DNA of 64,000 bases. It comes from Enterobacteriaceae bacterium 89 (lineage in GTDB: Bacteria; Pseudomonadota; Gammaproteobacteria; Enterobacterales; Enterobacteriaceae). Both the position numbers and the translations under genes were made by a program. Under the pieces are notes generated by a model that was not told the origin of the DNA, did no database searches, and worked only from the letters and a program-made list of their open reading frames with translations. Positions 32,981-41,670 of the stretch are shown here, in pieces (within the stretch, counting starts at the first letter, position 1; every line of letters starts with the position of its first letter). Location: positions 248,001 through 312,000 of the forward strand of contig RQJH01000003.1 in NCBI GenBank assembly GCA_014156375.1, read 5' to 3'.

Positions 32981-35900
32981 TTTTTATTCTCCTGAACCTG
33001 ATCGTTGCCTTCGTCATCCAGCCAGTTAACATTTTTCATTTTGCGGATCATGATGAACTCATCGCGGTTGGAACCGACGGTGCCGTAGTAGTTGAAGCTC
33101 CACGCCAGCTGGGCATAGCCGCCGATCATGTGCGTCGGTTTCGGGCAGATGCGGGTGACGGAGTTGTGAATACCGCCACGTCGTCCGGTGACCTCTGAGC
33201 CTGGGATATTCATGATGCGTTCCTGGGCGTGGTACATCATGGTCATACCCGGCGGGATACGCTGGCTGACCACCGCGCGGGCGGTGAGGGCACCATTGGC
33301 GTTGAAGGCCTCGATCCAGTCGTTGTCGGCAATGCCCAACTCTTTGGCATCGGTTTCGCTCAACCAGACAATCGGCCCGCCGCGCGAAAGGGTCAGCATC
33401 AGCAGGTTTTCGCTGTAGGTGGAGTGAATGCCCCATTTCTGGTGCGGCGTCAGGAAGTTCAGCGCTTTTTCCGGGAAACCGTTTGGCGGAATTTCCCTCA
33501 TCTCGCTGACGCTGCGGGTGTCGATTGGCGGACGATAGGCCACCAGGCTTTCGCCAAACGCGCGCATCCACAGATGATCCTGATACAGCTGCTGGCGGCC
33601 GGACAGTGTGCGCCACGGGATCAGCTCATGCACGTTGGTGTAGCCGGCGTTATAGGAGACGTGCTCGCTTTCAAGCCCGGACCAGGTTGGGCTGGAGATG
33701 ATTTTGCGCGGCTGGGCGACGATATCGCGGAAGCGGATTTTTTCGTCTTCCTTGTTCAGCGCCAGATGGGTATGCTCGCGTCCGGTCACTTTCCCCAGCG
33801 CTTCCCAGGCTTTCACCGCCACCTGGCCGTTGGTTTCCGGGGCGAGGGCGAGGATCACTTCGGAAGCGTCAATCGCGGTTTCAATGCGCGGTCGCCCTTT
33901 GGCCGGGCCATCCAGCTTGACGTAGTTGAGCTTGCCGAGGAAATCGACTTCGTTCTGAGTATTCCAGGAAATGCCTTTGCCGCCGTTCCCAAGCTTATCG
34001 AGCAGTGGCCCAAGCGAGGTGAAGCGCTCGTAGGTGGCAGGGTAATCACGCTCAACGACGGCGATGGACGGCCCGGTCTTGCCCGGCACGTACTCGCATT
34101 CGCCTTTGCGCCAGTCGGCTACTTCAAACGGCTGCGACAGCTCCGCCGGGGAGTCGTGCATCAGCGGTTGCAGCACCACGTCGGTTTCGGTTCCCAGATG
34201 GCCGACGCACACTTTAGAGAACTCTTTGGCGATGCCTTTGTAGATTTCCCAGTCGCTTTTTGCTTCCCACGCCGGATCCACGGCGGCAGACAGCGGATGA
34301 ATAAACGGATGCATATCCGAGGTATTCATGTCGTCTTTTTCATACCAGGTGGCGGTCGGCAGCACGATGTCGGAGAACAGACAGGTGCTGGACATCCTGA
34401 AATCAAGCGTCACCAGCAGGTCGAGTTTGCCCTCGATGGCAGCGGTCTGCCATTCCACTTCTTCCGGCTTCACGTCATCGCTTTCACCCAGCGCCTCGCC
34501 CTGAATGCCGCTTTCGGTGCCGAGCAGGTACTTAAGCAGATACTCGTGGCCTTTCCCGGACGATCCCAGCAGGTTAGAGCGCCAGACGAACAGGTTACGC
34601 GGATGGTTTTTACCGCTGTCCGGCTGTTCGCAGGCCATGCGGATATCGCCTGATTTCAGCGCCTGAGCCGTATATTCAGCAGGCGTCACGCCTGCCGCAT
34701 CGGCCATCTCTTTAATCGCCAGCGGATTGAGGTTGAGCTGAGGCGCTGACGGCAGCCAGCCCATGCGCTCCGCGCGCACGTTGAAATCGATCAGGTGACC
34801 GCTGAACTTACTGCTATCTGCCAGCGGAGAAAGCAGCTCTTTGGCGGTCAGCTTTTCATAGCGCCACTGGCTGGAGTGGTTGTAGAAATACGAGGTGCTG
34901 TTCATCTGGCGCGGCGGACGGTTCCAGTCCAGCGCGAACGCCAACGGCAGCCAGCCAGTCTGCGGACGCAGCTTTTCCTGGCCGACATAGTGCGCCCAGC
35001 CGCCGCCGCTCTGGCCCACGCAGCCGCAGAAGATCAGCATGTTGATCATCCCGCGGTAGTTCATGTCCATGTGATACCAGTGGTTGACGCCCGCGCCGAG
35101 GATAATCATCGAACGACCGTGGGTTTTGTGTGCCGTGTATGCGAATTCACGAGCAATGGTCGAGATACGCTGCTGCGGCACGCCGGTGATGTGCTCGGCC
35201 CACGCCGGAGTATAGGCTTTCACCTCGTCGTAAGATTTAGCGCTGAGCGCATCTTCCAGCCCACGATCCAGTCCGTAGTTGGCAAGGATGAGGTCGTAAA
35301 CGCAGACCACCAGGCCCGATGAACCATCGGCCATCGTCAGCTGTTTGGCAGGAAGCTGGCGAACCAGAATCGGCTCCTGCTTCACGCTGCGGAAATGCGG
35401 GTTTTCGTTGCCGCCGAAGTAGGGGAAAGCGACGCCGACTACGCTGTCGTGATTGCCCAGCAGAGAGAGCTGCAGTTCGTTTTCTGCGCCCGCCGCGAGA
35501 GATTCGAGATTCCATTTTCCCTGTTCGCCCCAGCGGAAACCAATTGCGCCGTTCGGCACAACTAAGTCACCTGCGGTGTTGATGGCAACGGTTTTCCACT
35601 GCGGGTTATTGCTTTCACCAAGGTTGTCCACCAGGTCAGAGGCGCGCAGCATACGGCCCGGCTCGTAGCTGCCGTCTTCGCGCGCTTCGAGCTGCACCAG
35701 CATTGGCATATCCGTGTAGCGACGGCAGTAGTTGATGAAGTAATCGCTTGGGTTATCGAGATGGAACTCTTTCAGGATCACGTGGCCCATCGCCATGGCC
35801 AGCGCGCTGTCGGTGCCTTGTTTTGGCGCCAGCCATTCATCGCTCAATTTGGCGACTTCTGAGAAGTCCGGGGTGATGGCAATGGTTTTGGTGCCTTTGT

Positions 35901-36717
35901 AGCGAACTTCGGTGAAGAAGTGCGCATCTGGCGTACGCGTCTGCGGCACGTTTGAGCCCCAGGCGATGATGTACGACGAGTTATACCAGTCGGCAGATTC
36001 CGGCACGTCGGTCTGTTCGCCCCAGGTCATCGGCGAGGCGGGCGGCAGATCGCAGTACCAGTCGTAGAAACTCAGACAGGTGCCACCGAGCAGCGACAGA
36101 TAGCGGGTACCTGCGGCATAAGAGACCATCGACATCGCCGGAATAGGCGAGAAGCCCGCCACGCGGTCCGGGCCGTAGTGTTTGATGGTCCAGACGTTGG
36201 CGGCGGCAATGAGCTGATTTAACTCCTTCCAGTTGGAGCGGACAAATCCGCCGTGGCCGCGCGCCTGTTTGTATTTCTGTGTTTTCTCCGGGCTCTGCAT
36301 GATCGCGTTCCACGCGTTAACCGGATCCTGGTGCTGCTCCAGCGCTTCGCGCCAGATTGAGATCAGGCTTTTGCGGATCAGCGGATACTTCAGGCGGTTG
36401 GCGCTGTAGAGATACCAGGAGTAGCTTGCGCCACGCGGGCAGCCGCGCGGTTCGTGATTGGGCAGGTCAGGGCGAGTGCGGGGATAGTCGGTCTGCTGGG
36501 TTTCCCAGGTGACGAGGCCGTTTTTGACGTAAATTTCCCAGCTGCACGAGCCGGTACAGTTCACGCCGTGGGTCGAGCGGACGATTTTGTCAAACTGCCA
36601 GCGCTGGCGATAGCTGTCTTCCCAGTCGCGGTTGGTGTTGTAAACCTGCCCGTGGCCGTTGGCAAAGCTGTCGCCTTTCTGCTTAAAGTAGCGAAAGCGA
36701 TCGAGTAATTTGCTCAT
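32977..36717 (-). CDS. narZ: NarZ, catalytic molybdenum (alpha) subunit of nitrate reductase Z
   Basis: 1246 residues, the same as E. coli NarZ. It reduces nitrate to nitrite in the cytoplasm at a Mo-bisMGD centre. The FS0 cluster ligands are seen in HGVNCTGSCSW (His50, Cys54, Cys58) and the Asp that binds Mo lies near ESADWYNSSYIIAWG. The N-terminus keeps the family's non-cleaved, Tat-like start without a twin Arg (LDRFRYFKQKG). In E. coli the Z enzyme is made at low level and depends on RpoS rather than Fnr/NarL. narU is 81 nt upstream with a REP between them. Confidence 0.96.
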   Translation of the reverse strand: MSKLLDRFRYFKQKGDSFANGHGQVYNTNRDWEDSYRQRWQFDKIVRSTHGVNCTGSCSWEIYVKNGLVTWETQQTDYPRTRPDLPNHEPRGCPRGASYSWYLYSANRLKYPLIRKSLISIWREALEQHQDPVNAWNAIMQSPEKTQKYKQARGHGGFVRSNWKELNQLIAAANVWTIKHYGPDRVAGFSPIPAMSMVSYAAGTRYLSLLGGTCLSFYDWYCDLPPASPMTWGEQTDVPESADWYNSSYIIAWGSNVPQTRTPDAHFFTEVRYKGTKTIAITPDFSEVAKLSDEWLAPKQGTDSALAMAMGHVILKEFHLDNPSDYFINYCRRYTDMPMLVQLEAREDGSYEPGRMLRASDLVDNLGESNNPQWKTVAINTAGDLVVPNGAIGFRWGEQGKWNLESLAAGAENELQLSLLGNHDSVVGVAFPYFGGNENPHFRSVKQEPILVRQLPAKQLTMADGSSGLVVCVYDLILANYGLDRGLEDALSAKSYDEVKAYTPAWAEHITGVPQQRISTIAREFAYTAHKTHGRSMIILGAGVNHWYHMDMNYRGMINMLIFCGCVGQSGGGWAHYVGQEKLRPQTGWLPLAFALDWNRPPRQMNSTSYFYNHSSQWRYEKLTAKELLSPLADSSKFSGHLIDFNVRAERMGWLPSAPQLNLNPLAIKEMADAAGVTPAEYTAQALKSGDIRMACEQPDSGKNHPRNLFVWRSNLLGSSGKGHEYLLKYLLGTESGIQGEALGESDDVKPEEVEWQTAAIEGKLDLLVTLDFRMSSTCLFSDIVLPTATWYEKDDMNTSDMHPFIHPLSAAVDPAWEAKSDWEIYKGIAKEFSKVCVGHLGTETDVVLQPLMHDSPAELSQPFEVADWRKGECEYVPGKTGPSIAVVERDYPATYERFTSLGPLLDKLGNGGKGISWNTQNEVDFLGKLNYVKLDGPAKGRPRIETAIDASEVILALAPETNGQVAVKAWEALGKVTGREHTHLALNKEDEKIRFRDIVAQPRKIISSPTWSGLESEHVSYNAGYTNVHELIPWRTLSGRQQLYQDHLWMRAFGESLVAYRPPIDTRSVSEMREIPPNGFPEKALNFLTPHQKWGIHSTYSENLLMLTLSRGGPIVWLSETDAKELGIADNDWIEAFNANGALTARAVVSQRIPPGMTMMYHAQERIMNIPGSEVTGRRGGIHNSVTRICPKPTHMIGGYAQLAWSFNYYGTVGSNRDEFIMIRKMKNVNWLDDEGNDQVQENKK

Positions 36718-36763
36718 AACATTGCTCCATTTGCTCTTTCAAATCTTCAGGCTGCAAAAAAAC

Positions 36764-36793
36764 GTAGGCCCGGTAAGCTTGCGCCACCGGGCA
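36764..36793. repeat. REP element between narU and narZ
   Basis: GTAGGCCCGGTAAGCTTGCG followed by CCACCGGGC: a single hairpin inside the operon, probably affecting the relative amounts or stability of narU and narZ mRNA. Confidence 0.75.
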
Positions 36794-36798
36794 AAAAA

Positions 36799-38190
36799 TC
36801 AGGCTTTCGGAGCTTTGCGGCGACCATAAACGAACCAGGTCACCAGCACGCAGACGATGTAGAAGACCAGGAACACTTTCATCGCCCCAACCGGAGAGCC
36901 GGTCATCGCCAGCGAGGTGCCGAACGCTTTCGGAATGAAGAAGCCGCCGACCGCCCCAATCGCCGAGATAAACCCGAGCGCTGCGGCGGTATCTGTCACC
37001 GCTTCCTGCTGCGCCTGCTCATCACTACCACCGCGTTGTTTCACACGAGTGATGGTGATTTGACGGAAGATGATGGCGATCATCTGGAAGGTGGAGCCGC
37101 TGCCGAGGCCAGCAGTGAGGAACAGCCCCATAAACACGAGGTAGAAGAAGGTGAAGTTGCCCGGTGAATTACCGCCAGGCAGGGTCATAAACAGCAGAGC
37201 GCTGAACAGCGCCATAAACACAAAGTTCACCAGAGTGACTTTGACGCCGCCGAGCTTATCGGAGATAAAGCCGCCGAATGAACGAGCAATCGCGCCGATA
37301 AACGGACCGAAAAACGCCAGCTTGAGGATGTTCACATCCGGAAACTGGGTTTTCGACAGCATCGCAAAACCTGCGGAAAAGCCGATGAACGAGCCGAAAG
37401 TGGCGAGATACAGCAGGGCGAGGATCCACATATGCAGACGCCCCAGCACCGGCAGCTGTTCTGCAACGGAGGCTTTCGAACTGGCAATATCGTTCATGCC
37501 AAACCACGCGGCGATGGTCGCCAGCAGCAGCAGAGGTGCCCAAATCCATGCGGCATTGGTCAGAGACAGCGTGGAACCATCATCCTGCGGCACGCCGTGC
37601 ACGCCAAGAAAAGCAAACATTGGCAGGAAGATGACGACCGGAGCGACCATCTGCATCACGCTGACGCCAAGGTTGCCCAGACCGCCGTTGATCCCCAGCG
37701 CGCTGCCCTGACGGGCTTTCGGGTAGAAGAAGCTGATGTTGCCCATGCTCGACGCGAAGTTGGCTCCGGCGAAGCCACACAGCAGGGCGATGATAATAAA
37801 TACTTCGTAAGGAGTAGCCGTGTTCTGGATGGCAATGCCTAACCAGACGCAGGGAATAATCAGAATAACGGTGCTGATCACCGTCCAGTAGCGCCCGCCA
37901 AATATAGGCACCATAAAGGAGTAAGGCACACGTAATATCGCACCAGAAAGCGAAGGCAGAGCGGTTAATAAAAACAGCTGGTCGGTCGTGAAATTAAACC
38001 CAACTTTATTAAGGTTAACCGCCACGGCGCTAAATAACATCCACACGCAGAACGCTAACAGCAGGCAGGCGACTGAAATCCATAGATTTCTGCGCGCAAT
38101 GTGCTTCCCTTTATTCTCCCAAAACCCCGGATTCTCCGGCTTCCAGTCAGTCAGCAGATGGGGGTTTTTGCTCGGATCTTGTTGTGACAT
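36799..38190 (-). CDS. narU: NarU, nitrate/nitrite transporter
   Basis: 463 residues, 12 membrane helices, major facilitator of the NarK/NarU family. The nitrate signatures are present in FAGANFASSMGNISFFYP and GFISAIGAVGGFFIP, with the Arg residues that contact nitrate in LRVPYSFMVPIFGGR and ARSFGGFISDKLGG. It moves nitrate in and nitrite out across the inner membrane. Leader of narUZYWV as in E. coli. The 232 bp upstream carry a strong palindrome at 38351-38367 but no clear Fnr box. Confidence 0.94.
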   Translation of the reverse strand: MSQQDPSKNPHLLTDWKPENPGFWENKGKHIARRNLWISVACLLLAFCVWMLFSAVAVNLNKVGFNFTTDQLFLLTALPSLSGAILRVPYSFMVPIFGGRYWTVISTVILIIPCVWLGIAIQNTATPYEVFIIIALLCGFAGANFASSMGNISFFYPKARQGSALGINGGLGNLGVSVMQMVAPVVIFLPMFAFLGVHGVPQDDGSTLSLTNAAWIWAPLLLLATIAAWFGMNDIASSKASVAEQLPVLGRLHMWILALLYLATFGSFIGFSAGFAMLSKTQFPDVNILKLAFFGPFIGAIARSFGGFISDKLGGVKVTLVNFVFMALFSALLFMTLPGGNSPGNFTFFYLVFMGLFLTAGLGSGSTFQMIAIIFRQITITRVKQRGGSDEQAQQEAVTDTAAALGFISAIGAVGGFFIPKAFGTSLAMTGSPVGAMKVFLVFYIVCVLVTWFVYGRRKAPKA

Positions 38191-38350
38191 AGTGCCCTCG
38201 ATTGCGCCAGTACATGTTGAAAAATAAGCAAAAGGAGTCCGCCGGAAGCATATGTTCCGTAAAAATTGTGGCTTTTTATTGTGTTGTGAATGAAGGATAG
38301 ATAAAAAAGCGCAACTGCGCGAATGGCGGGGTGAGATAGCGGGGCTTAAA

Positions 38351-38367
38351 TGTTACCGTTTGTAACA
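38351..38367. promoter_or_regulatory. 17-bp palindrome upstream of narU
   Basis: TGTTAC-CGTTT-GTAACA, 6-bp perfect arms, 161 bp before narU. There is no T tract, so it looks like a protein-binding site rather than a terminator. I do not recognise the binding protein. Confidence 0.5.
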
Positions 38368-38422
38368 AAGAGGGCGAGGGCAGACGCTACCGGGCCGTTA
38401 ACGGGATCCCGGTATGCATTTA

Positions 38423-38680
38423 TCAGAGCAGTGTATTCAGGCTGTCCGCGAGAGGGAGGCTGATATAAATCACCACAGAGGTATTCTCTATCGTCAGTGG
38501 AATACAGGGATAGCTTTCCGGTTGCTCATCCTCCAGCAGAAATTGAATATTGTCTGAAGAAAAAATACTGAAATCAAATCTGGACAGGTACCACAGACTG
38601 TATTCTTCAAAGGAGTGGACCACCGTCAGCGGAGCAGTACTGGCATTAAGTGTAAATGCCGTTTTATGGATGAAGGGCAT
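38423..38680 (-). CDS. Small unknown protein
   Basis: 85 residues, no signal peptide and no membrane helix. It is rich in Ser, Phe and Leu with alternating hydrophobic strands (TVVHSFEEYSLWYLSRFDF, NTSVVIYISLPLA), so probably beta-rich. I do not recognise the family. Codon pattern and lower GC differ from the nar genes, which hints at transfer. It is divergent from the secreted unknown protein that follows; the 250-bp gap between them may hold promoters for both. Confidence 0.5.
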   Translation of the reverse strand: MPFIHKTAFTLNASTAPLTVVHSFEEYSLWYLSRFDFSIFSSDNIQFLLEDEQPESYPCIPLTIENTSVVIYISLPLADSLNTLL

Positions 38681-38929
38681 AACATCTTCTCAGTGGATGA
38701 AGGACGCAATCAGGATAAGACCATGTGCATTATATATACAGCACTCCTGAGTCTTGATTTGGATTTTCTGCAATAAGACTGGCGACTTTGATTATTTGTG
38801 TTCCACATCTGGACAATCCTTTACGTGCTCTGGCGTGGAGCAATGAATATATTTAGCGATCAGTATTATGGCTTGCCTGTGATACGACTTTTCAAACGCT
38901 GAGTTATCTTATTTTCAACAGAGGTCATG

Positions 38930-39415
38930 ATGTCTGTCATAAAATCAGCAGCCGCCTGCTTTGCGCTGCTAACTATTCCGTTTTTCTCATTGGCTCAGTC
39001 CCCGCCGAACATCGGCAGCACTCCGGCAGACAGTCATATTCTGTGCGGCAAAAACATTACGGTAGAAATTCAGCACGCCGGGGGGAATTATCTGGCGATT
39101 GGGTTAACCAACCATCAGACCGGCGATCTGGATCTGTTTCTTTCAGAAAATCCGGTGAATGAGGATGTTTCTCTGAATCGCTTTATGCCGGTGAAGTTTG
39201 ATGCGCTGTCCGGAAAACTTGTCCGCCAGGAAGAGAGCCATATGGAGGTGCTGTGGGGGAAAGAGCAGGTTAACGGTGCAAAAGCTGGCTACCGGCTTAT
39301 TTTGGGATCGCACGTCTATGAATGCGGTACGTTGACAGTCTGGCCTGATGAAAGCGCCAATACGGCTTACGGAGAGGATCAGGAAAATACGGCTGATAAG
39401 CAGGACGCGCAATAG
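38930..39415 (+). CDS. Secreted (periplasmic) protein of unknown function
   Basis: 161 residues with a signal peptide (ending SLAQ, about residue 23). The mature part has two Cys (in HILCGKNITVEI and HVYECGTLTVW) that probably form a disulfide, and an acidic C-terminus. The Cys spacing and beta-rich pattern resemble small periplasmic or fimbria-linked proteins, but I do not recognise a family. The start at 38930 has a GAGG ribosome site; an ATG one codon earlier is too close to it. It lies just before the fimbrial regulator and could belong to the fimbrial island. Confidence 0.65.
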   Translation: MSVIKSAAACFALLTIPFFSLAQSPPNIGSTPADSHILCGKNITVEIQHAGGNYLAIGLTNHQTGDLDLFLSENPVNEDVSLNRFMPVKFDALSGKLVRQEESHMEVLWGKEQVNGAKAGYRLILGSHVYECGTLTVWPDESANTAYGEDQENTADKQDAQ

Positions 39416-39477
39416 TAAGGTGGGTTATGGGCGGAAATCCGCCCTTAACTCTGAATCTGGCAATGCTCACCGGGCCG

Positions 39478-40086
39478 TCAGTACTCCTTGGGAAGATTAA
39501 TAATCTCAATCAAGATGCCCCGCCGCGTGTCGATATAACCACCTTTTTTCAGATCGGCCAGGATCTTCATTACGCTGCTGCGTGACAGATGGGTTTTTTC
39601 ACGGATGTAGTCGCAGGCATTGATGCGCAGACGCATTTCAGCATCGCACTCCATGAGCTCGAGAAGGTTATTGCGCACCAGTTCATAGGAGCTGAGGCCA
39701 GCGGAAGAAAAGTAGTTGCCTGTCAGACTCATGGTGGCATGCATAAACATAAAAGCGACATGCTGCCACAGCTGTTGTTTCTCAATCACTTCGAAGCAGT
39801 GCGCCCGAGGGCTCAGTTCGTAGCGTATCGGCCCTCTGGACTGCAGATAGATGTCATAGTTCTGGTCCAGCAGCGCATTCAGTCCGATGACAAAAGGGGC
39901 GCGAATGTTGCTGACCAGAAGATGGGTATCTGACTTATAGGCAGCCACAGTGCCTTCATGCAGGATGAAGCACATCAGTTCCTGATAATGTCCCATCGGG
40001 AAAACCTGCCTGTCGCGTCCTTTCTGGATTTTTTCAGGATTTGAGAAGGCTTCAATCAGCTGAGTAATATGGCTTTCAGGTTTCAT
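39478..40086 (-). CDS. IprA/YaiV-like winged-helix regulator, probable fimbrial regulator
   Basis: 202 residues. The N-terminal part has a cyclic-nucleotide-binding-like beta barrel without clear ligand residues, and the C-terminus has a helix-turn-helix (YIREKTHLSRSSVMKILADLKKGGYIDTRRG in outline). This layout is that of IprA (YaiV), a Crp-like protein, and of relatives found beside fimbrial operons. It is divergent from the fimbrial operon across 399 bp, so it probably controls that operon and itself. The signal is unknown. Confidence 0.78.
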   Translation of the reverse strand: MKPESHITQLIEAFSNPEKIQKGRDRQVFPMGHYQELMCFILHEGTVAAYKSDTHLLVSNIRAPFVIGLNALLDQNYDIYLQSRGPIRYELSPRAHCFEVIEKQQLWQHVAFMFMHATMSLTGNYFSSAGLSSYELVRNNLLELMECDAEMRLRINACDYIREKTHLSRSSVMKILADLKKGGYIDTRRGILIEIINLPKEY

Positions 40087-40485
40087 TACAGACTCGTTGG
40101 TAGTAGATGGCGGAACCCGGTGAGCTGACCCGGCAATGCTTCCGTTAAGTAAAGCACAAGAGGAGTTTTGTCATCCACTAAATCATCAATGGATTGAGAT
40201 AGGGAAACGACAGTTATCATCCCTTTCTCTCAGGCTTCAGGCACTGCTGTCATCAATTAAGATTAATGCATTAAGCTTGTCTGAAAGCCATGCTGACAAA
40301 ATCTTTCCTTTAAATAAAGAAGCTGAAAAACCGATTTCGGATGTTAAATCCATTCCTGGATCTTTAGTCCAGCTCAGGAACTGAATTAGATATTCTTAAC
40401 ACTGGGTCATCATTAATATTGCCGCAGCTGATGAATACCTTATCAGATGAACAGTTAATATTAATTAAACTCAGGATATTTAATC
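40087..40485. other. Fimbrial operon control region
   Basis: AT-rich gap between the divergent regulator and the major pilin gene, the likely site of both promoters. An open frame at 40136-40384 (82 codons) has no ribosome site and no recognisable product. No invertible element or inverted repeat pair of the fimS kind is visible. Confidence 0.5.
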
Positions 40486-41022
40486 ATGAAATCCAACGCT
40501 ATTATCGGTGCCACTCTCGTTAGCCTTTCTATGCTGTCCGGTCTGGCTCATGCCGATGCCACCAAAGATGAAGGCCACGGTAAAGTTCACTTCGCTGGCT
40601 CAATTATTGATGCGCCTTGCTCAATTGATACCAAATCTGCCGATCAGGTTGTGCTGTTAGGCCAGGTTGCTGACAAAGTGCTGGCAAGCCAGGGCAAGTC
40701 TCAGCCAACAGATTTCCACATCACCCTGACCGGCTGTGAACTGGGCACCATGAAGTCTGTTCAGGTGACCTTCAACGGTACCGCTGACACCGAAAACAAC
40801 GCTCTGCTGGCGATTGCCGGTACCGCGTCTGGCGCAGGGATTGGTCTGAACGACGAAGCGGGTAACGCCATTACTCTGGGTACCGCGACCGATGCTAAAG
40901 ACCTGGTGGACGGTGATAACACCCTGAACTTCTCCGCTTATCTGCAGGGCGATTCCGATACAGCTGCGGTGGTTCCGGGTGAATTCACCAGCGTCGCTGA
41001 CTTTACACTGCAATACAACTAA
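40486..41022 (+). CDS. Major fimbrial subunit (pilin)
   Basis: 178 residues: signal peptide (to about residue 23, LAHA), then a type-1-like pilin domain. The disulfide Cys pair lies in DAPCSIDTKSADQ and TLTGCELG, and the C-terminal beta-zipper motif ends FTLQYN with the penultimate Tyr. It is exported by Sec, folded by the chaperone and polymerised by donor-strand exchange. First gene of the operon with an AGGA ribosome site and the longest spacing to its neighbour, consistent with it being the most abundant subunit. Related to pi-clade pilins such as MrpA/StfA by general pattern. Confidence 0.88.
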   Translation: MKSNAIIGATLVSLSMLSGLAHADATKDEGHGKVHFAGSIIDAPCSIDTKSADQVVLLGQVADKVLASQGKSQPTDFHITLTGCELGTMKSVQVTFNGTADTENNALLAIAGTASGAGIGLNDEAGNAITLGTATDAKDLVDGDNTLNFSAYLQGDSDTAAVVPGEFTSVADFTLQYN

Positions 41023-41076
41023 TCGCAGTTCCGCTTCGCGGTAAACAGCAGTTGATGTGACAAAGTGGACAGGCTG

Positions 41077-41670
41077 ATGAACCTAAACAGATTTAAACTG
41101 GCCGCTACGGCTTTATTCGTGGCTGTCAATTTCACTCCAACAGTTTTTGCTTCATCAGTATTACCCGACAGAGTTCCATCAACTGCTGCTTCTGATAACT
41201 CTATTTTTGGCCACGGCAAGGTACAGGTCCAGGGCAGTATTCTGGATGCAGCCTGTGCTATTTCTACGGACAGTCTGGAGCAGGTGATTGATCTCGGACT
41301 GACCAGCACCCAGGAGTTGTATTCCCTGGGATATGGCCCTACAGAAAAGCTAACCATCAATCTTGAGCACTGTACCAACCGCAGAAGGGATAACTCTCTG
41401 ATGTGGAAAAATATCAGCGCCAGGTTTATTGGCCAGGTTGATCAATATAACCCTAAGCTCTTCGCTCTTTCAGGTGATATTAAAGGTGCGGGTATTCAGG
41501 TTCAGGATGGTCAGGGCAATATTCTTATTCCTGGTGATTTGGTACGTGTCGGCAATGTGGTTGGCGAGAACACAAAATTAGTCTTTTATATCCGTCTTGC
41601 GGCAAATAATTCGGCAACGAATGACGGCGCAGGTTTTACCACGCTTAAACTGAATATCAGCTATGACTAA
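41077..41670 (+). CDS. Fimbrial subunit (possible anchor/terminator pilin)
   Basis: About 197 residues: signal peptide (cleavage near FA|SSVLP), one Cys pair (DAACAISTD and LEHCTNRR) and a final LKLNISYD with the pilin beta-zipper pattern. Its place directly before the usher and its longer N-terminal extension are like the PapH/MrpB-type subunits that end the rod at the cell surface. That role is inferred from order. ATG at 41077 follows GGACAGG; a GTG four codons upstream is in frame. It overlaps the usher gene by 8 nt. Confidence 0.8.
   Translation: MNLNRFKLAATALFVAVNFTPTVFASSVLPDRVPSTAASDNSIFGHGKVQVQGSILDAACAISTDSLEQVIDLGLTSTQELYSLGYGPTEKLTINLEHCTNRRRDNSLMWKNISARFIGQVDQYNPKLFALSGDIKGAGIQVQDGQGNILIPGDLVRVGNVVGENTKLVFYIRLAANNSATNDGAGFTTLKLNISYD

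Noticed and set aside
30061-36717. Assignment as narGHJI
   Set aside because: Neighbours are nhoA, yddH and pptA on one side and narU on the other, as for narZYWV; narX and narL are absent.
38727-38742. Possible LexA box (TTATATATACAG)
   Set aside because: Only the right half matches; the left half is TGCA instead of CTGT.
40136-40384. 82-codon open frame before the fimbrial operon
   Set aside because: No ribosome site, AT-rich, no recognisable product, and it covers the likely divergent promoters. Kept only as part of the control region.
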